A stretch of 64,000 nucleotides of DNA from NCBI RefSeq assembly GCF_004786035.1, contig NZ_CP035088.1, positions 4,600,001 to 4,664,000 of the forward strand, read 5' to 3'. This document shows, piece after piece, positions 16,846 through 26,017 of this stretch; position 1 is the stretch's first letter, and every line of letters starts with the position of its first letter. Below the pieces are notes generated by a model. It did not search any database. It saw only the letters and a list, made by a program, of their open reading frames with translations, and was not told where the DNA came from. The position numbers and the translations under genes were made by a program. Source of the DNA: Pseudomonas viciae. GTDB lineage: Bacteria; Pseudomonadota; Gammaproteobacteria; Pseudomonadales; Pseudomonadaceae.

Positions 16846-18039
16846 TCAGTTCAGGACATCCCCCGGCACCCGCACAAACCCTTCCATCAACACCCGCGCG
16901 CTGCGGCTCATGATGGCTTTGTTCACGGTCCATTCGCCATCGACCTGGCTGGCCTCGGCGCCGACGCGCAGGGTGCCGGACGGGTGGCCGAAACGTACGG
17001 CGTTGCGTTCGATACCGCCCGCCGCCAGGTTCACCAAAGTGCCGGAAATTGCTGCGGCCGTGCCGATGGCGACCGCCGCGGTGCCCATCATGGCGTGGTG
17101 CAGTTTGCCCATGGACAGGGCGCGTACCAGCAAATCGACGTCCCCGCTCGCCACAGCTTTTCCGCTGGATGAAATGTAATCCGCCGGCGGTGCGACAAAC
17201 GCCACTTTCGGCGTGTGCTGGCGCTGGGCCGCTTCGTCCAGGTGCTTGATCAAGCCCATGCGCAAGGCGCCGTGGGCACGGATGGTCTCGAACATGGCCA
17301 ACGCCTTGGGATCGCCGTTGATAGCACCCTGTAACTCAGTACCGGTATAACCGACGTCCCGGGCATTGATGAAAATCGTCGGGATCCCGGCGTTGATCAG
17401 GGTCGCCTTGAAGGTGCCCACACCCGGCACCTCGAGGTCGTCCACCAGGTTGCCGGTGGGAAACATCGAGCCGCCACCGCCCTCTTCTTCTGCCGCTGGG
17501 TCCATGAACTCCAGTTGCACTTCGGCCGCCGGAAAGGTCACGCCGTCGAGTTCAAAATCACCGGTTTCCTGCACCGCGCCGTCGGTGATCGGCACATGGG
17601 CGATGATGGTCTTGCTGATGTTGGCTTGCCAGATCCGCACCACGGCCACGCCATTTTGTGGGATGCGAGCGGCGTCCACCAAACCACTGCTGATGGCGAA
17701 TGAACCGACCGCCGCCGACAGGTTGCCGCAATTGCCACTCCAATCCACGAATGGCTTATCGATGGACACCTGGCCGAACAGGTAATCGACGTCGTGGTCG
17801 GCCCGGGTGCTCTTGGACAGGATTACAGTCTTGCTGGTACTGGACGTCGCGCCGCCCATGCCATCGATCTGCTTCTCATATGGATCGGGGCTGCCGATCA
17901 CCCGCAGCAGCAAGGCATCCCGGGCCGGGCCTGGGACGCGAGCCACTTCGGGCAGGTCCTGCAAGCTGAAGAACACGCCTTTGCTGGTGCCGCCACGCAT
18001 GTAAGTGGCGGGTATTCTGATTTGCGGTGCGTGAGCCAT
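16846..18039 (-). CDS. prpF: 2-methylaconitate cis-trans isomerase PrpF
   Basis: A 397-residue protein of the PrpF family (diaminopimelate-epimerase fold). ATYMRGGTSKGVFF near the N-terminus and CGNLSAAVG (the first active-site region) are typical; a second conserved region contains GTAAAISGTLVN. It isomerises 2-methylaconitate made by AcnD so that aconitase can finish the 2-methylcitrate cycle. The start at 18039 (M-A-H-A-P-Q) is preferred to an ATG 24 nt upstream. It lies 42 bp downstream of acnD. Confidence 0.93.
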   Translation of the reverse strand: MAHAPQIRIPATYMRGGTSKGVFFSLQDLPEVARVPGPARDALLLRVIGSPDPYEKQIDGMGGATSSTSKTVILSKSTRADHDVDYLFGQVSIDKPFVDWSGNCGNLSAAVGSFAISSGLVDAARIPQNGVAVVRIWQANISKTIIAHVPITDGAVQETGDFELDGVTFPAAEVQLEFMDPAAEEEGGGGSMFPTGNLVDDLEVPGVGTFKATLINAGIPTIFINARDVGYTGTELQGAINGDPKALAMFETIRAHGALRMGLIKHLDEAAQRQHTPKVAFVAPPADYISSSGKAVASGDVDLLVRALSMGKLHHAMMGTAAVAIGTAAAISGTLVNLAAGGIERNAVRFGHPSGTLRVGAEASQVDGEWTVNKAIMSRSARVLMEGFVRVPGDVLN

Positions 18040-18081
18040 GATGCTCCTCAAGCGGACACGCAAGGTGTCCGCAGCTGTGAT

Positions 18082-20673
18082 TTAGACGGCAACCGCCGAT
18101 TCAAGGAAGTCCTGGGCAAAACGCTGCAGCACGCCACCGGCTTCGTAGATCGACACTTCTTCAGCGGTATCGAGGCGGCAGGTCACCGGCACTTCGACGC
18201 GCTCGCCGTTCTTGCGAGTGATGACCAACGTCAGCGTCGCCCGCGGGGTGCGCTCGCCGATCACGTCATAGATTTCGCTGCCGTCGATGCCCAGAGTCTT
18301 GCGGTCGGTGCCGGGCTTGAACTCCAGCGGCAACACGCCCATTCCCACCAGGTTGGTGCGGTGGATGCGCTCGAAACCCTCGGCGGCAATCGCCTCGACA
18401 CCGGCCAGGCGTACACCCTTGGCCGCCCAGTCTCGGGACGACCCCTGGCCATAGTCGGCACCGGCAATGATGATCAGCGGCTGCTTGCGCTGCATGTAGG
18501 TTTCGATGGCTTCCCACATGCGCATGACCTTGCCTTCCGGCTCGACCCGGGCCAGGGAGCCCTGCTTGACCTTGCCGTTTTCCTGAACCATTTCATTGAA
18601 CAGTTTCGGGTTGGCAAAGGTCGCGCGTTGCGCGGTCAGGTGGTCGCCGCGGTGGGTGGCGTAGGAGTTGAAGTCCTCCTCCGGCAGGCCCATTTTCGCC
18701 AGGTATTCGCCGGCGGCGCTGTCGAGCATGATGGCGTTGGACGGCGACAGGTGATCGGTGGTGATGTTGTCCGGCAGCACCGCCAGCGGGCGCATGCCCT
18801 TGAGCGGCCGCGCACCGGCCAGCGCGCCTTCCCAGTACGGCGGACGACGGATGTAGGTGCTTTGTGGGCGCCAGTCGTACAGCGGCGTGACTTTCGGCCC
18901 GGTGTCTTCCTGGATGGCGAACATCGGGATGTACACCTGGCGGAACTGCTCCGGCTTCACCGAGGCCTTGACCACCGCATCGATTTCTTCGTCGCTCGGC
19001 CAGATATCCTTGAGGCGTATTTCCCGACCGTCCACCACGCCCAGCACATCCTTCTCGATGTCGAAGCGGATGGTCCCGGCGATGGCATAAGCGACCACCA
19101 GCGGCGGCGAGGCGAGGAACGCCTGTTTGGCATACGGGTGGATGCGCCCGTCGAAGTTGCGGTTACCCGACAACACAGCGGTGGCGTACAGGTCGCGGTC
19201 GATGATTTCCTGTTGGATCACCGGGTCCAGAGCACCGGACATGCCATTGCAGGTCGTGCAGGCGAAAGCCACCACGCCGAAACCCAGCTTCTCGAGTTCG
19301 GACGTCAGGCCCGCTTCATCCAGGTACAGCGCCACGGTTTTCGAACCCGGCGCCAGGGACGACTTGACCCACGGCTTGCGGGCCAGGCCCAGGCGGTTGG
19401 CGTTGCGCGCCAGCAGGCCGGCAGCGATCACGTTGCGCGGGTTGCTGGTGTTGGTGCAACTGGTGATCGCGGCGATGATCACCGCGCCGTCGGGCATCTG
19501 CCCAGGCACATCGTCCCACTGACCGGAGATACCTTTGGCGGCCAGATCCGCAACCGCGACACGGGCGTGAGGGTTGCTCGGGCCTGCCATGTTGCGCACC
19601 ACCGAGGACAAGTCGAAGGTCAGGCCACGCTCGTATTGCGCGCCCTTGAGCGTGTCGGCCCACAGGCCGGCCTGCTTGGCGTAGGTCTCGACCAGTTGCA
19701 CCTGCTGGTCTTCGCGACCCGTGAGTTTCAGGTAATCGATGGTTTGCTGGTCGATGTAGAACATCGCCGCCGTGGCGCCGTATTCCGGAGCCATGTTGGA
19801 AATGGTCGCGCGATCGCCCAAGGTCAGGGCACTGGCGCCTTCGCCGAAGAACTCCAACCAGGCGCCGACGACTTTTTGCTTGCGCAGGAATTCGGTCAGC
19901 GCCAGCACCATGTCGGTGGCGGTGATGCCCGGTTGCAGTTTGCCGGTCAACTCGACGCCGATGATTTCCGGCAGACGCATCCACGAGGCGCGACCGAGCA
20001 TGACGCTTTCGGCTTCCAGGCCTCCGACGCCAATGGCGATCACGCCGAGGGCATCGACGTGGGGCGTGTGACTGTCGGTGCCCACGCAGGTATCGGGGAA
20101 TGCCACGCCGTCACGCTGCTGGATCACCGGGGACATTTTTTCCAGGTTGATCTGGTGCATGATCCCGTTGCCCGGCGGAATCACGTCAACGTTCTTGAAG
20201 GCTTTCTTGGTCCAGTTGATGAAGTGAAAACGATCTTCGTTGCGCCGGTCTTCGATGGCGCGGTTCTTGGCGAACGCCTGAGGATCGGAACCGCCGCTTT
20301 CCACTGCCAGGGAATGGTCGACGATCAATTGGGTCGGCACCACCGGATTGACCTGCGCCGGGTCACCGCCTTGCAGGGCGATGGCGTCGCGCAGGCCGGC
20401 CAGGTCCACCAGGGCGGTCTGGCCGAGGATGTCATGGCAGACCACCCGGGCCGGGAACCACGGGAAATCCAGATCGCGCTTGCGTTCGATCAGTTGCAGC
20501 AGCGACTCGCCCAGCGTGGCCGGGTCGCAACGTCGCACGAGGTTTTCCGCCAGCACCCGGGAGGTGTACGGCAGACCGTCGTAGGCGCCGGGCCGAATGG
20601 CCTCCACGGCCCCGCGAACGTCGAAATAATCCAGCGAAGTGCCGGGCAGCGGTTTGCGAAATTCTGTGTTCAT
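18082..20673 (-). CDS. acnD: Fe/S-dependent 2-methylisocitrate dehydratase AcnD
   Basis: An 863-residue aconitase-superfamily enzyme. The 4Fe-4S ligands appear as TSCTNTSNP and CTTCNGMSG, and the C-terminal swivel domain contains GADYGQGSSRDWAAKG. AcnD dehydrates 2-methylcitrate to 2-methylaconitate, requiring PrpF afterwards; the acnD-prpF pair is the cluster-containing alternative to PrpD. The start at 20673 begins MNTEFRKPLPG; an upstream in-frame ATG at 20787 would run through a REPIN and is rejected. Confidence 0.94.
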   Translation of the reverse strand: MNTEFRKPLPGTSLDYFDVRGAVEAIRPGAYDGLPYTSRVLAENLVRRCDPATLGESLLQLIERKRDLDFPWFPARVVCHDILGQTALVDLAGLRDAIALQGGDPAQVNPVVPTQLIVDHSLAVESGGSDPQAFAKNRAIEDRRNEDRFHFINWTKKAFKNVDVIPPGNGIMHQINLEKMSPVIQQRDGVAFPDTCVGTDSHTPHVDALGVIAIGVGGLEAESVMLGRASWMRLPEIIGVELTGKLQPGITATDMVLALTEFLRKQKVVGAWLEFFGEGASALTLGDRATISNMAPEYGATAAMFYIDQQTIDYLKLTGREDQQVQLVETYAKQAGLWADTLKGAQYERGLTFDLSSVVRNMAGPSNPHARVAVADLAAKGISGQWDDVPGQMPDGAVIIAAITSCTNTSNPRNVIAAGLLARNANRLGLARKPWVKSSLAPGSKTVALYLDEAGLTSELEKLGFGVVAFACTTCNGMSGALDPVIQQEIIDRDLYATAVLSGNRNFDGRIHPYAKQAFLASPPLVVAYAIAGTIRFDIEKDVLGVVDGREIRLKDIWPSDEEIDAVVKASVKPEQFRQVYIPMFAIQEDTGPKVTPLYDWRPQSTYIRRPPYWEGALAGARPLKGMRPLAVLPDNITTDHLSPSNAIMLDSAAGEYLAKMGLPEEDFNSYATHRGDHLTAQRATFANPKLFNEMVQENGKVKQGSLARVEPEGKVMRMWEAIETYMQRKQPLIIIAGADYGQGSSRDWAAKGVRLAGVEAIAAEGFERIHRTNLVGMGVLPLEFKPGTDRKTLGIDGSEIYDVIGERTPRATLTLVITRKNGERVEVPVTCRLDTAEEVSIYEAGGVLQRFAQDFLESAVAV

Positions 20674-20740
20674 CGTCAGGACTCGGGTCACGGTGGTTTC
20701 AGAAAGGGCTGGCGCAGCCACTGAAGTGAACTCGGTCCAC

Positions 20741-20830
20741 TGTGGGAGCGGGCTTGCTCGCGAAGGCGGTGTATCAGTCGGCATCAATGTTGGATGTCAG
20801 TTCGCATTCGCGAGCAAGCCCGCTCCCACA
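20741..20830. repeat. REPIN between prpC and acnD
   Basis: A second 90-bp REPIN with both REP arms intact. It sits inside the prp gene cluster, between the prpC stop and the acnD start, where its RNA would fold into a long hairpin. It could stabilise or attenuate part of the transcript. Confidence 0.9.
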
Positions 20831-20874
20831 AGGGGTTTTAGATTCCTTCAGTTGCAGCGTCAGCGCCCTCCAGC

Positions 20875-22002
20875 TCAGCGTTGTTCGATTGGCACGAACT
20901 TGCGCTGTTCGACGCCGGTGTATTCGGCGCTCGGTCGGATGATGCGGTTGTTGGCGCGTTGTTCGTACACGTGGGCGGCCCAGCCGGTCAGGCGCGAGCA
21001 AACGAAGATCGGCGTGAACAACTTGGTCGGGATGCCCATGAAGTGGTACGCCGAGGCGTGGTAGAAATCGGCGTTGGGGAACAGTTTTTTCTGCTCCCAC
21101 ATGGTCTTGTCGATGGCCTCGGAGACCGGGAACAGCACCGTGTCGCCCACTTCGTCGGCGAGTTTCTTCGACCAGCCCTTGATCACCTCGTTGCGCGGGT
21201 CGTTGTCCTTATAGATCGCATGGCCGAAGCCCATGATCTTGTCTTTGCGCGCGAGCATGCCGAGGGTGCCTTCGATGGCTTCCTGCGGCGAGCTGAAACG
21301 CTCGATCATTTCCATTGCCGCTTCGTTGGCGCCGCCATGCAACGGGCCGCGCAGCGAGCCGATGGCGGCGGTGATGCAGGAAAACAGGTCCGACAAGGTC
21401 GAGGCACAGACCCGCGCGGTGAAAGTCGAGGCGTTGAATTCGTGCTCGGCATAGAGAATCAGCGAGACGTTCATCACCTTGACGTGCAACTCGCTCGGCT
21501 TCTTGCCATGCAGCAGATGCAGGAAATGGCCGCCGATGGAGGTTTCGTCGGTCACGCATTCGATGCGCTGGCCTTCGTGGCTGAAGCGATACCAGTAGCA
21601 CATGATCGCCGGGAACGCGGCCAGCAGGCGGTCGGTCTTGTCGTGCTGTTCGGAAAAGTCTTTCTCGGGCTCCAGGTTGCCCAAAAACGAGCAGCCCGTG
21701 CGCATCACATCCATCGGATGGGCGTCGGCGGGAATGCGCTCCAGCACTTCTTTCAAGGCTTGGGGCAAGTCCCGCAGTTGGCTCAGTTTGCGCGTATAGG
21801 CATCCAACTGGGCCTGGGTCGGCAGCTCGCCGTACAGCAGCAGGTAGGCGACTTCTTCAAACTGCGCGTCCGCCGCCAGGTCACGAACGTCGTAGCCACG
21901 ATAGGTCAGGCCCGCGCCCGACTGGCCCACGGTGGACAACGCGGTTTGCCCGGCCACCTGGCCACGGAGCCCGGCGCCACTGAGTACTTTTGCTTCGGCC
22001 AT
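20875..22002 (-). CDS. prpC: 2-methylcitrate synthase PrpC
   Basis: A 375-residue citrate-synthase-family enzyme condensing propionyl-CoA with oxaloacetate. Catalytic regions are visible as GPLHGGANEAAM (His), GFGHAIYKDNDPR (His, with the following Arg) and the late Asp in NADFYHA. The start at 22002 (M-A-E-A-K-V-L) follows a purine-rich ribosome binding site; an ATG at 22041 is 13 codons upstream. It is the second step gene of the prp cluster, 58 bp after prpB. Confidence 0.94.
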   Translation of the reverse strand: MAEAKVLSGAGLRGQVAGQTALSTVGQSGAGLTYRGYDVRDLAADAQFEEVAYLLLYGELPTQAQLDAYTRKLSQLRDLPQALKEVLERIPADAHPMDVMRTGCSFLGNLEPEKDFSEQHDKTDRLLAAFPAIMCYWYRFSHEGQRIECVTDETSIGGHFLHLLHGKKPSELHVKVMNVSLILYAEHEFNASTFTARVCASTLSDLFSCITAAIGSLRGPLHGGANEAAMEMIERFSSPQEAIEGTLGMLARKDKIMGFGHAIYKDNDPRNEVIKGWSKKLADEVGDTVLFPVSEAIDKTMWEQKKLFPNADFYHASAYHFMGIPTKLFTPIFVCSRLTGWAAHVYEQRANNRIIRPSAEYTGVEQRKFVPIEQR

Positions 22003-22059
22003 TTGCTGCCTCCATTTTTTGAATTTGTAGGGAATCGGCAAGTTGTAGGGAGTCGCGCC

Positions 22060-22950
22060 TTACTTCTTCGACGCGAACAACGCATCGAGCTTCTGCTCGA
22101 AGGTGTGGTAGTCGATGCGATCGTAAAGCTCCATGCGCGTCTGCATGGTGTCGATAACGTTCTGTTGCGTGCCGTCGCGGCGGATGGCGGTGTAGACGTT
22201 CTCGGCGGCCTTGTTCATGGCGCGGAAGGCCGACAGCGGGTACAGCACCAGGGACACATCGGCGCCGGCCAACTGTTCGGTGGTGTACAGCGGCGTTGCG
22301 CCGAATTCGGTGATGTTGGCCAGGATCGGCGCTTTCACGCGGCTGGCGAACAGCTTGTACATTTCAAGCTCGGTGATGGCTTCCGGGAAAATCATGTCGG
22401 CACCGGCCTCGATGCAGGCGGCGGCGCGGTCCAGGGCCGACTCCAAGCCCTCCACGGCCAGGGCGTCGGTGCGGGCCATGATCACAAAACTGTCGTCGGT
22501 GCGGGCATCGACGGCCGCTTTGATGCGGTCAACCATCTCCTGCTGGGAGACGATCTCTTTGTTCGGACGATGGCCGCAGCGCTTGGCGCCGACCTGGTCT
22601 TCGATATGAATGGCCGCCGCGCCGAACTTGATCATCGACTTGACCGTGCGAGCCACGTTGAACGCCGAGGAACCGAAACCGGTGTCCACATCCACCAGCA
22701 GCGGCAGGTCACAGACGTCGGTGATACGGCGCACATCGGTCAGCACGTCATCCAGGCCGGTGATGCCCAGGTCCGGCACGCCCAGGGAACCGGCCGCCAC
22801 GCCACCGCCCGACAGGTAGATCGCCTTGAAACCGGCGCGCTTGGCCAGCAGCGCGTGGTTGGCGTTGATCGTGCCCACCACTTGCAGCGGATGCTCGTTG
22901 GCGACCGCATCGCGGAAACGCTGGCCTGGCGTGCTGTTGCTGGAACTCAT
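22060..22950 (-). CDS. prpB: 2-methylisocitrate lyase PrpB
   Basis: A 296-residue PEP-mutase/isocitrate-lyase superfamily TIM barrel. [16 protein letters not shown] (metal and substrate binding) and the catalytic loop KRCGH with the active-site Cys are present. It cleaves 2-methylisocitrate to pyruvate and succinate, the last step of the cycle. Its ATG overlaps the regulator stop by 4 bp, so the two are translationally coupled. Confidence 0.95.
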   Translation of the reverse strand: MSSSNSTPGQRFRDAVANEHPLQVVGTINANHALLAKRAGFKAIYLSGGGVAAGSLGVPDLGITGLDDVLTDVRRITDVCDLPLLVDVDTGFGSSAFNVARTVKSMIKFGAAAIHIEDQVGAKRCGHRPNKEIVSQQEMVDRIKAAVDARTDDSFVIMARTDALAVEGLESALDRAAACIEAGADMIFPEAITELEMYKLFASRVKAPILANITEFGATPLYTTEQLAGADVSLVLYPLSAFRAMNKAAENVYTAIRRDGTQQNVIDTMQTRMELYDRIDYHTFEQKLDALFASKK

Positions 22951-23660
22951 GACTCACCTCGTTCAGTGGCGGCGCTGTCCTGGAAATGACGCGCAATGTT
23001 GCGTTTGGAGGCGCCGATGTGCCGGCGCATCAATAATTCAGCCAGCTCGCCGTCACGGTCGGCGATGGCGTCTAGAATCCGGTGGTGCTCGGCAAAGGCC
23101 TGGCGCGGACGGTTGGGCGTGGTGGAAAACTGGATGCGGTACATGCGCACCAGTTGATACAGCTCGCCGCACAGCATTTGCGTCAGGGTGCGGTTGCCGC
23201 TGCCCTGGATGATCCGGTAGTGAAAGTCGAAATCGCCTTCCTGCTGGTAATAGCCGACGCCGGCCTGGAACGCCGCATCGCGCTCGTGGGTTTCCAGGAC
23301 GCGACGCAGTTCGTCGATTTCCTCCAGGGTCATGCGTTCAGCCGCCAAACGGCAGGCCATGCCTTCGAGGGACTCACGGATTTCGTAGAGCTCCAGCAAC
23401 TCGGCGTGGCTCAGGGATACCACCCGGGCGCCGACATGGGGCACGCGCACCAGCAGGCGCTGGCCTTCCAGGCGATGGATCGCCTCGCGCAGCGGCCCGC
23501 GACTGATGCCGTAGGTGCGCGCCAACTCGGGCTCGGAGATCTTGCTGCCGGGGGCGATTTCACCCTTGACGATGGCGGCCTGGATACGCCGGAAGACGTT
23601 CTCGGAAAGGGTTTCCGAGTCGTCCTGCGCCATCACCGGGGATTCGACCTGATCGAGCAT
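22947..23660 (-). CDS. GntR/FadR-type regulator of the 2-methylcitrate cluster
   Basis: A 237-residue regulator: N-terminal winged HTH (about 17-82; [24 protein letters not shown]) and a C-terminal all-helical FCD/FadR-type effector domain with probable metal-binding His ([18 protein letters not shown]). The first gene of the prp transcript, it overlaps prpB. Two copies of ATTGTCGACA lie at and just upstream of its start and are its probable operators. An upstream frame to 23768 crosses these operators and is rejected. The effector is inferred to be a methylcitrate-cycle intermediate. Confidence 0.9.
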   Translation of the reverse strand: MLDQVESPVMAQDDSETLSENVFRRIQAAIVKGEIAPGSKISEPELARTYGISRGPLREAIHRLEGQRLLVRVPHVGARVVSLSHAELLELYEIRESLEGMACRLAAERMTLEEIDELRRVLETHERDAAFQAGVGYYQQEGDFDFHYRIIQGSGNRTLTQMLCGELYQLVRMYRIQFSTTPNRPRQAFAEHHRILDAIADRDGELAELLMRRHIGASKRNIARHFQDSAATERGES

Positions 23661-23745
23661 ATTGTCGACACCTTGAAAATCAATATGGCAAAAACTAACC
23701 AATAGTGGCGATAACGTCAAAACAAAAATCGATATTGTCGACAAT
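23661..23745. promoter_or_regulatory. paired GntR operators ATTGTCGACA
   Basis: ATTGTCGACA occurs at 23661-23670, immediately before the regulator ATG, and as the perfect 12-bp palindrome ATTGTCGACAAT at 23734-23745. The sites are 73 bp apart. The form agrees with the TNGTNNACNA pattern of FadR-subfamily GntR operators. Autoregulated repression of the prp cluster is the likely purpose. Confidence 0.65.
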
Positions 23746-23942
23746 CGTCTAATAAGCTCGCCCGCCATAACTGGTCATTTGAATGCGTCGTAGCCTCCGG
23801 CCAGCGGTGGCGTCAGAAAACCACCGTGCTAGAATGCCGCCGCTATTTGTCGCTCTCTTCTATATAGAGAAGGCTACCGAAGGAGCTTGTGCAGTAATGC
23901 CAGGGCCTGAACCGATAAACGGAACGCTGCGCACCAGGATCT

Positions 23943-24479
23943 ATGACACTCAAGCCCTTATCTGCTGTTCTTTATTTCATGTGCCTGCCGGGGCTTGCCG
24001 TGGCGGGTGAAAAAACCGTGTACGGCCTCAATGAATACGCAGCCCTGCAGGGCATCGACCTGGAGGTCGCCGCCAAGCTCGACACCGGCGCCAAGACCGC
24101 TTCGCTCAGCGCCCGCGACATCAAGCGCTTCAAACGCAACGGCGAATCCTGGGTACGCTTTTACCTGGCCATCGACGCGGCCCACTCACACCCCATCGAA
24201 CGTCCGCTGGCCCGGGTCAGCAAGATCAAACGCCGCGCCGGTGACTACGACCCGGAAGAAGGCAAGAAATACACGGCCCGGCCGGTCATCGAACTGGACA
24301 TCTGCATGGGCTCGGCCCTGCGCAGCATCGAAGTGAACCTGACCGACCGTAGCGCCTTCCAATACCCGTTGCTGATCGGTTCCGAAGCACTCAAGCGCTT
24401 CGACGCACTGGTCGACCCCAGTCTTAAATACGCTGCCGGCAAACCCGCCTGCGCCAATGCCGCTCAAACCGCAGAGTAA
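23943..24479 (+). CDS. retropepsin-like aspartic protease (COG4067/RimK-associated, RloA type)
   Basis: A 178-residue secreted protein: signal peptide about 1-21, then a retropepsin-like domain with the catalytic triad D-T-G in KLDTGAKTAS (Asp near residue 47). It is followed at once by the transglutaminase-like and ATP-grasp genes, a conserved trio in Pseudomonas to which names RloA/RloB/RloC and a part in osmotic tolerance have been given (from memory; symbol not asserted). A periplasmic protease trimming a product of the ATP-grasp ligase is a reasonable inference. Confidence 0.82.
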   Translation: MTLKPLSAVLYFMCLPGLAVAGEKTVYGLNEYAALQGIDLEVAAKLDTGAKTASLSARDIKRFKRNGESWVRFYLAIDAAHSHPIERPLARVSKIKRRAGDYDPEEGKKYTARPVIELDICMGSALRSIEVNLTDRSAFQYPLLIGSEALKRFDALVDPSLKYAAGKPACANAAQTAE

Positions 24480-24484
24480 TTCCA

Positions 24485-26017
24485 ATGCGCTCCCTTACCC
24501 TCCATCTGAAAATGCTGATCGCCATCCTGGTGGTGCTGGGCCTGTCGGTGACGGCCTATCAGATTTTCGTGCTCGGCATTCCGGTGACCGAAGACGCCAC
24601 CGACGACTTGTGGAACATCGACGCCAAGGTCGAGTTCGTGCCCAATGCCAAGGATCCGGTGAAGATCCAGATGTTCGTGCCGCCCCTGAGCCGCGACTAC
24701 GTCAGCCTCAACGAGAGCTTCATTTCCAACAACTACGGTGTGGCGGTGAACCGGGTCGACGGTAACCGCAAGGTGACGTGGTCGGCGCGCCGGGCCAAGG
24801 GCAACCAGACACTGTATTACCGCCTGGTGCTGACCAAGCGCTACAGCGCTGAAAAAACCAAGGTCAAGGGCCCGACCTTCCGCGACAGCATCGCCGTCGA
24901 AGGCCCGGAGAAGCTCGCCGCCGAAGCCTTGCTCGCGCCGATCCGCCAGCATTCGGCCGACGTCGAAACCTTCATCAGCGAAGCCATCAAACGCGTCAAC
25001 AACCTCAACGACGACAACGTCAAGCTGCTGTTGGCCGGCGATCCGTCCTCGGCGCACAAAGCAAAAATCGTCGAACTGGTGCTGTCCATCGCCCACGTAC
25101 CGGCGGAAAAGGTCCACACCATCCGCCTGGTGGCCGACCAACCGCAGACACCTGAACTGTGGCTGCGCAGTTTCAACGGCACCGACTGGCTGTATTTCAA
25201 CCCGGACACCGGCGAACAGGGTCTGCCCACCGACCGCTTGTTGTGGTGGACCGGCGATGAAAACCTGATCACCGTCGATGGCGGCAAGAAAGCCACCGTC
25301 ACCTTCAGCATGAACAACAGCGAAATGAACGCCATTCGCCTGGCCAAGCTGACCGACGAGAACACTGACGCCAATTTCCTCGAATACTCGCTCTACGGCC
25401 TGCCGCTGCAAACCCAACAGACGTTCATGATCATGGTGATGATCCCGATCGGCGTGCTGGTGATTCTGGTGCTGCGCAACCTGATCGGCCTGCAGACCCT
25501 GGGCACCTTTACCCCGGTACTGATCGCCCTGGCCTTCCGCGAAACTCAACTGGGCTTTGGGATCATCCTGTTCACGGTGATTACCACCCTGGGCCTGTCG
25601 CTGCGTTCGTACCTGGAACATCTCAAGTTGCAGATGCTGCCAAGGCTCTCGGTGGTGCTGACGTTCGTGGTGGTGCTGATCGCCGCCATCAGCCTGTTCA
25701 GCCACAAGCTGGGCCTGGAGCGCGGTCTGTCGGTGGCGCTGTTCCCGATGGTGATCCTGACCATGACCATCGAACGCCTGTCCATCACCTGGGAAGAACG
25801 CGGCGCCGGCCATGCGATGAAAGTCGCCATCGGCACCTTGTTCGCCGCGTCCCTGGCGCACCTGATCATGAGCGTGCCAGAGCTGGTGTACTTCGTGTTC
25901 ACATTCCCGGCGGTCCTGCTGATCCTGGTCGGTTTCATGCTGGCCATGGGTCGCTATCGCGGCTACCGCCTGACCGAGCTGGTACGGTTCAAGGCCTTCC
26001 TCAAGGCTGACTCGTAA
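24485..26017 (+). CDS. membrane protein with inactive transglutaminase-like periplasmic domain (UUP1/7TM type)
   Basis: A 510-residue protein: an N-terminal helix (about 8-28), a large periplasmic region (30-305) containing a transglutaminase-like fold without an evident Cys-His-Asp triad, and about seven C-terminal helices (from residue 310). It lies 5 bp after the protease gene and shares a base with the ATP-grasp gene (TAATG), so the three are translated together. It probably presents or senses a periplasmic peptide or polymer; no enzymatic activity can be claimed. Confidence 0.82.
   Translation: MRSLTLHLKMLIAILVVLGLSVTAYQIFVLGIPVTEDATDDLWNIDAKVEFVPNAKDPVKIQMFVPPLSRDYVSLNESFISNNYGVAVNRVDGNRKVTWSARRAKGNQTLYYRLVLTKRYSAEKTKVKGPTFRDSIAVEGPEKLAAEALLAPIRQHSADVETFISEAIKRVNNLNDDNVKLLLAGDPSSAHKAKIVELVLSIAHVPAEKVHTIRLVADQPQTPELWLRSFNGTDWLYFNPDTGEQGLPTDRLLWWTGDENLITVDGGKKATVTFSMNNSEMNAIRLAKLTDENTDANFLEYSLYGLPLQTQQTFMIMVMIPIGVLVILVLRNLIGLQTLGTFTPVLIALAFRETQLGFGIILFTVITTLGLSLRSYLEHLKLQMLPRLSVVLTFVVVLIAAISLFSHKLGLERGLSVALFPMVILTMTIERLSITWEERGAGHAMKVAIGTLFAASLAHLIMSVPELVYFVFTFPAVLLILVGFMLAMGRYRGYRLTELVRFKAFLKADS

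Noticed and set aside
17794..20724. Very long plus-strand frame (976 codons) opposite acnD/prpF
   Set aside because: It is the antisense shadow of acnD and prpF, whose translations match known enzymes with intact motifs; long antisense frames are common in GC-rich DNA.
20881..22989. 702-codon plus-strand frame opposite prpC/prpB
   Set aside because: Antisense shadow with Gly/Arg/His-rich composition; both sense genes are clearly real.
24464..25861. 465-codon minus-strand frame
   Set aside because: Antisense to the membrane protein; composition (His/Gln/Arg) is not protein-like.
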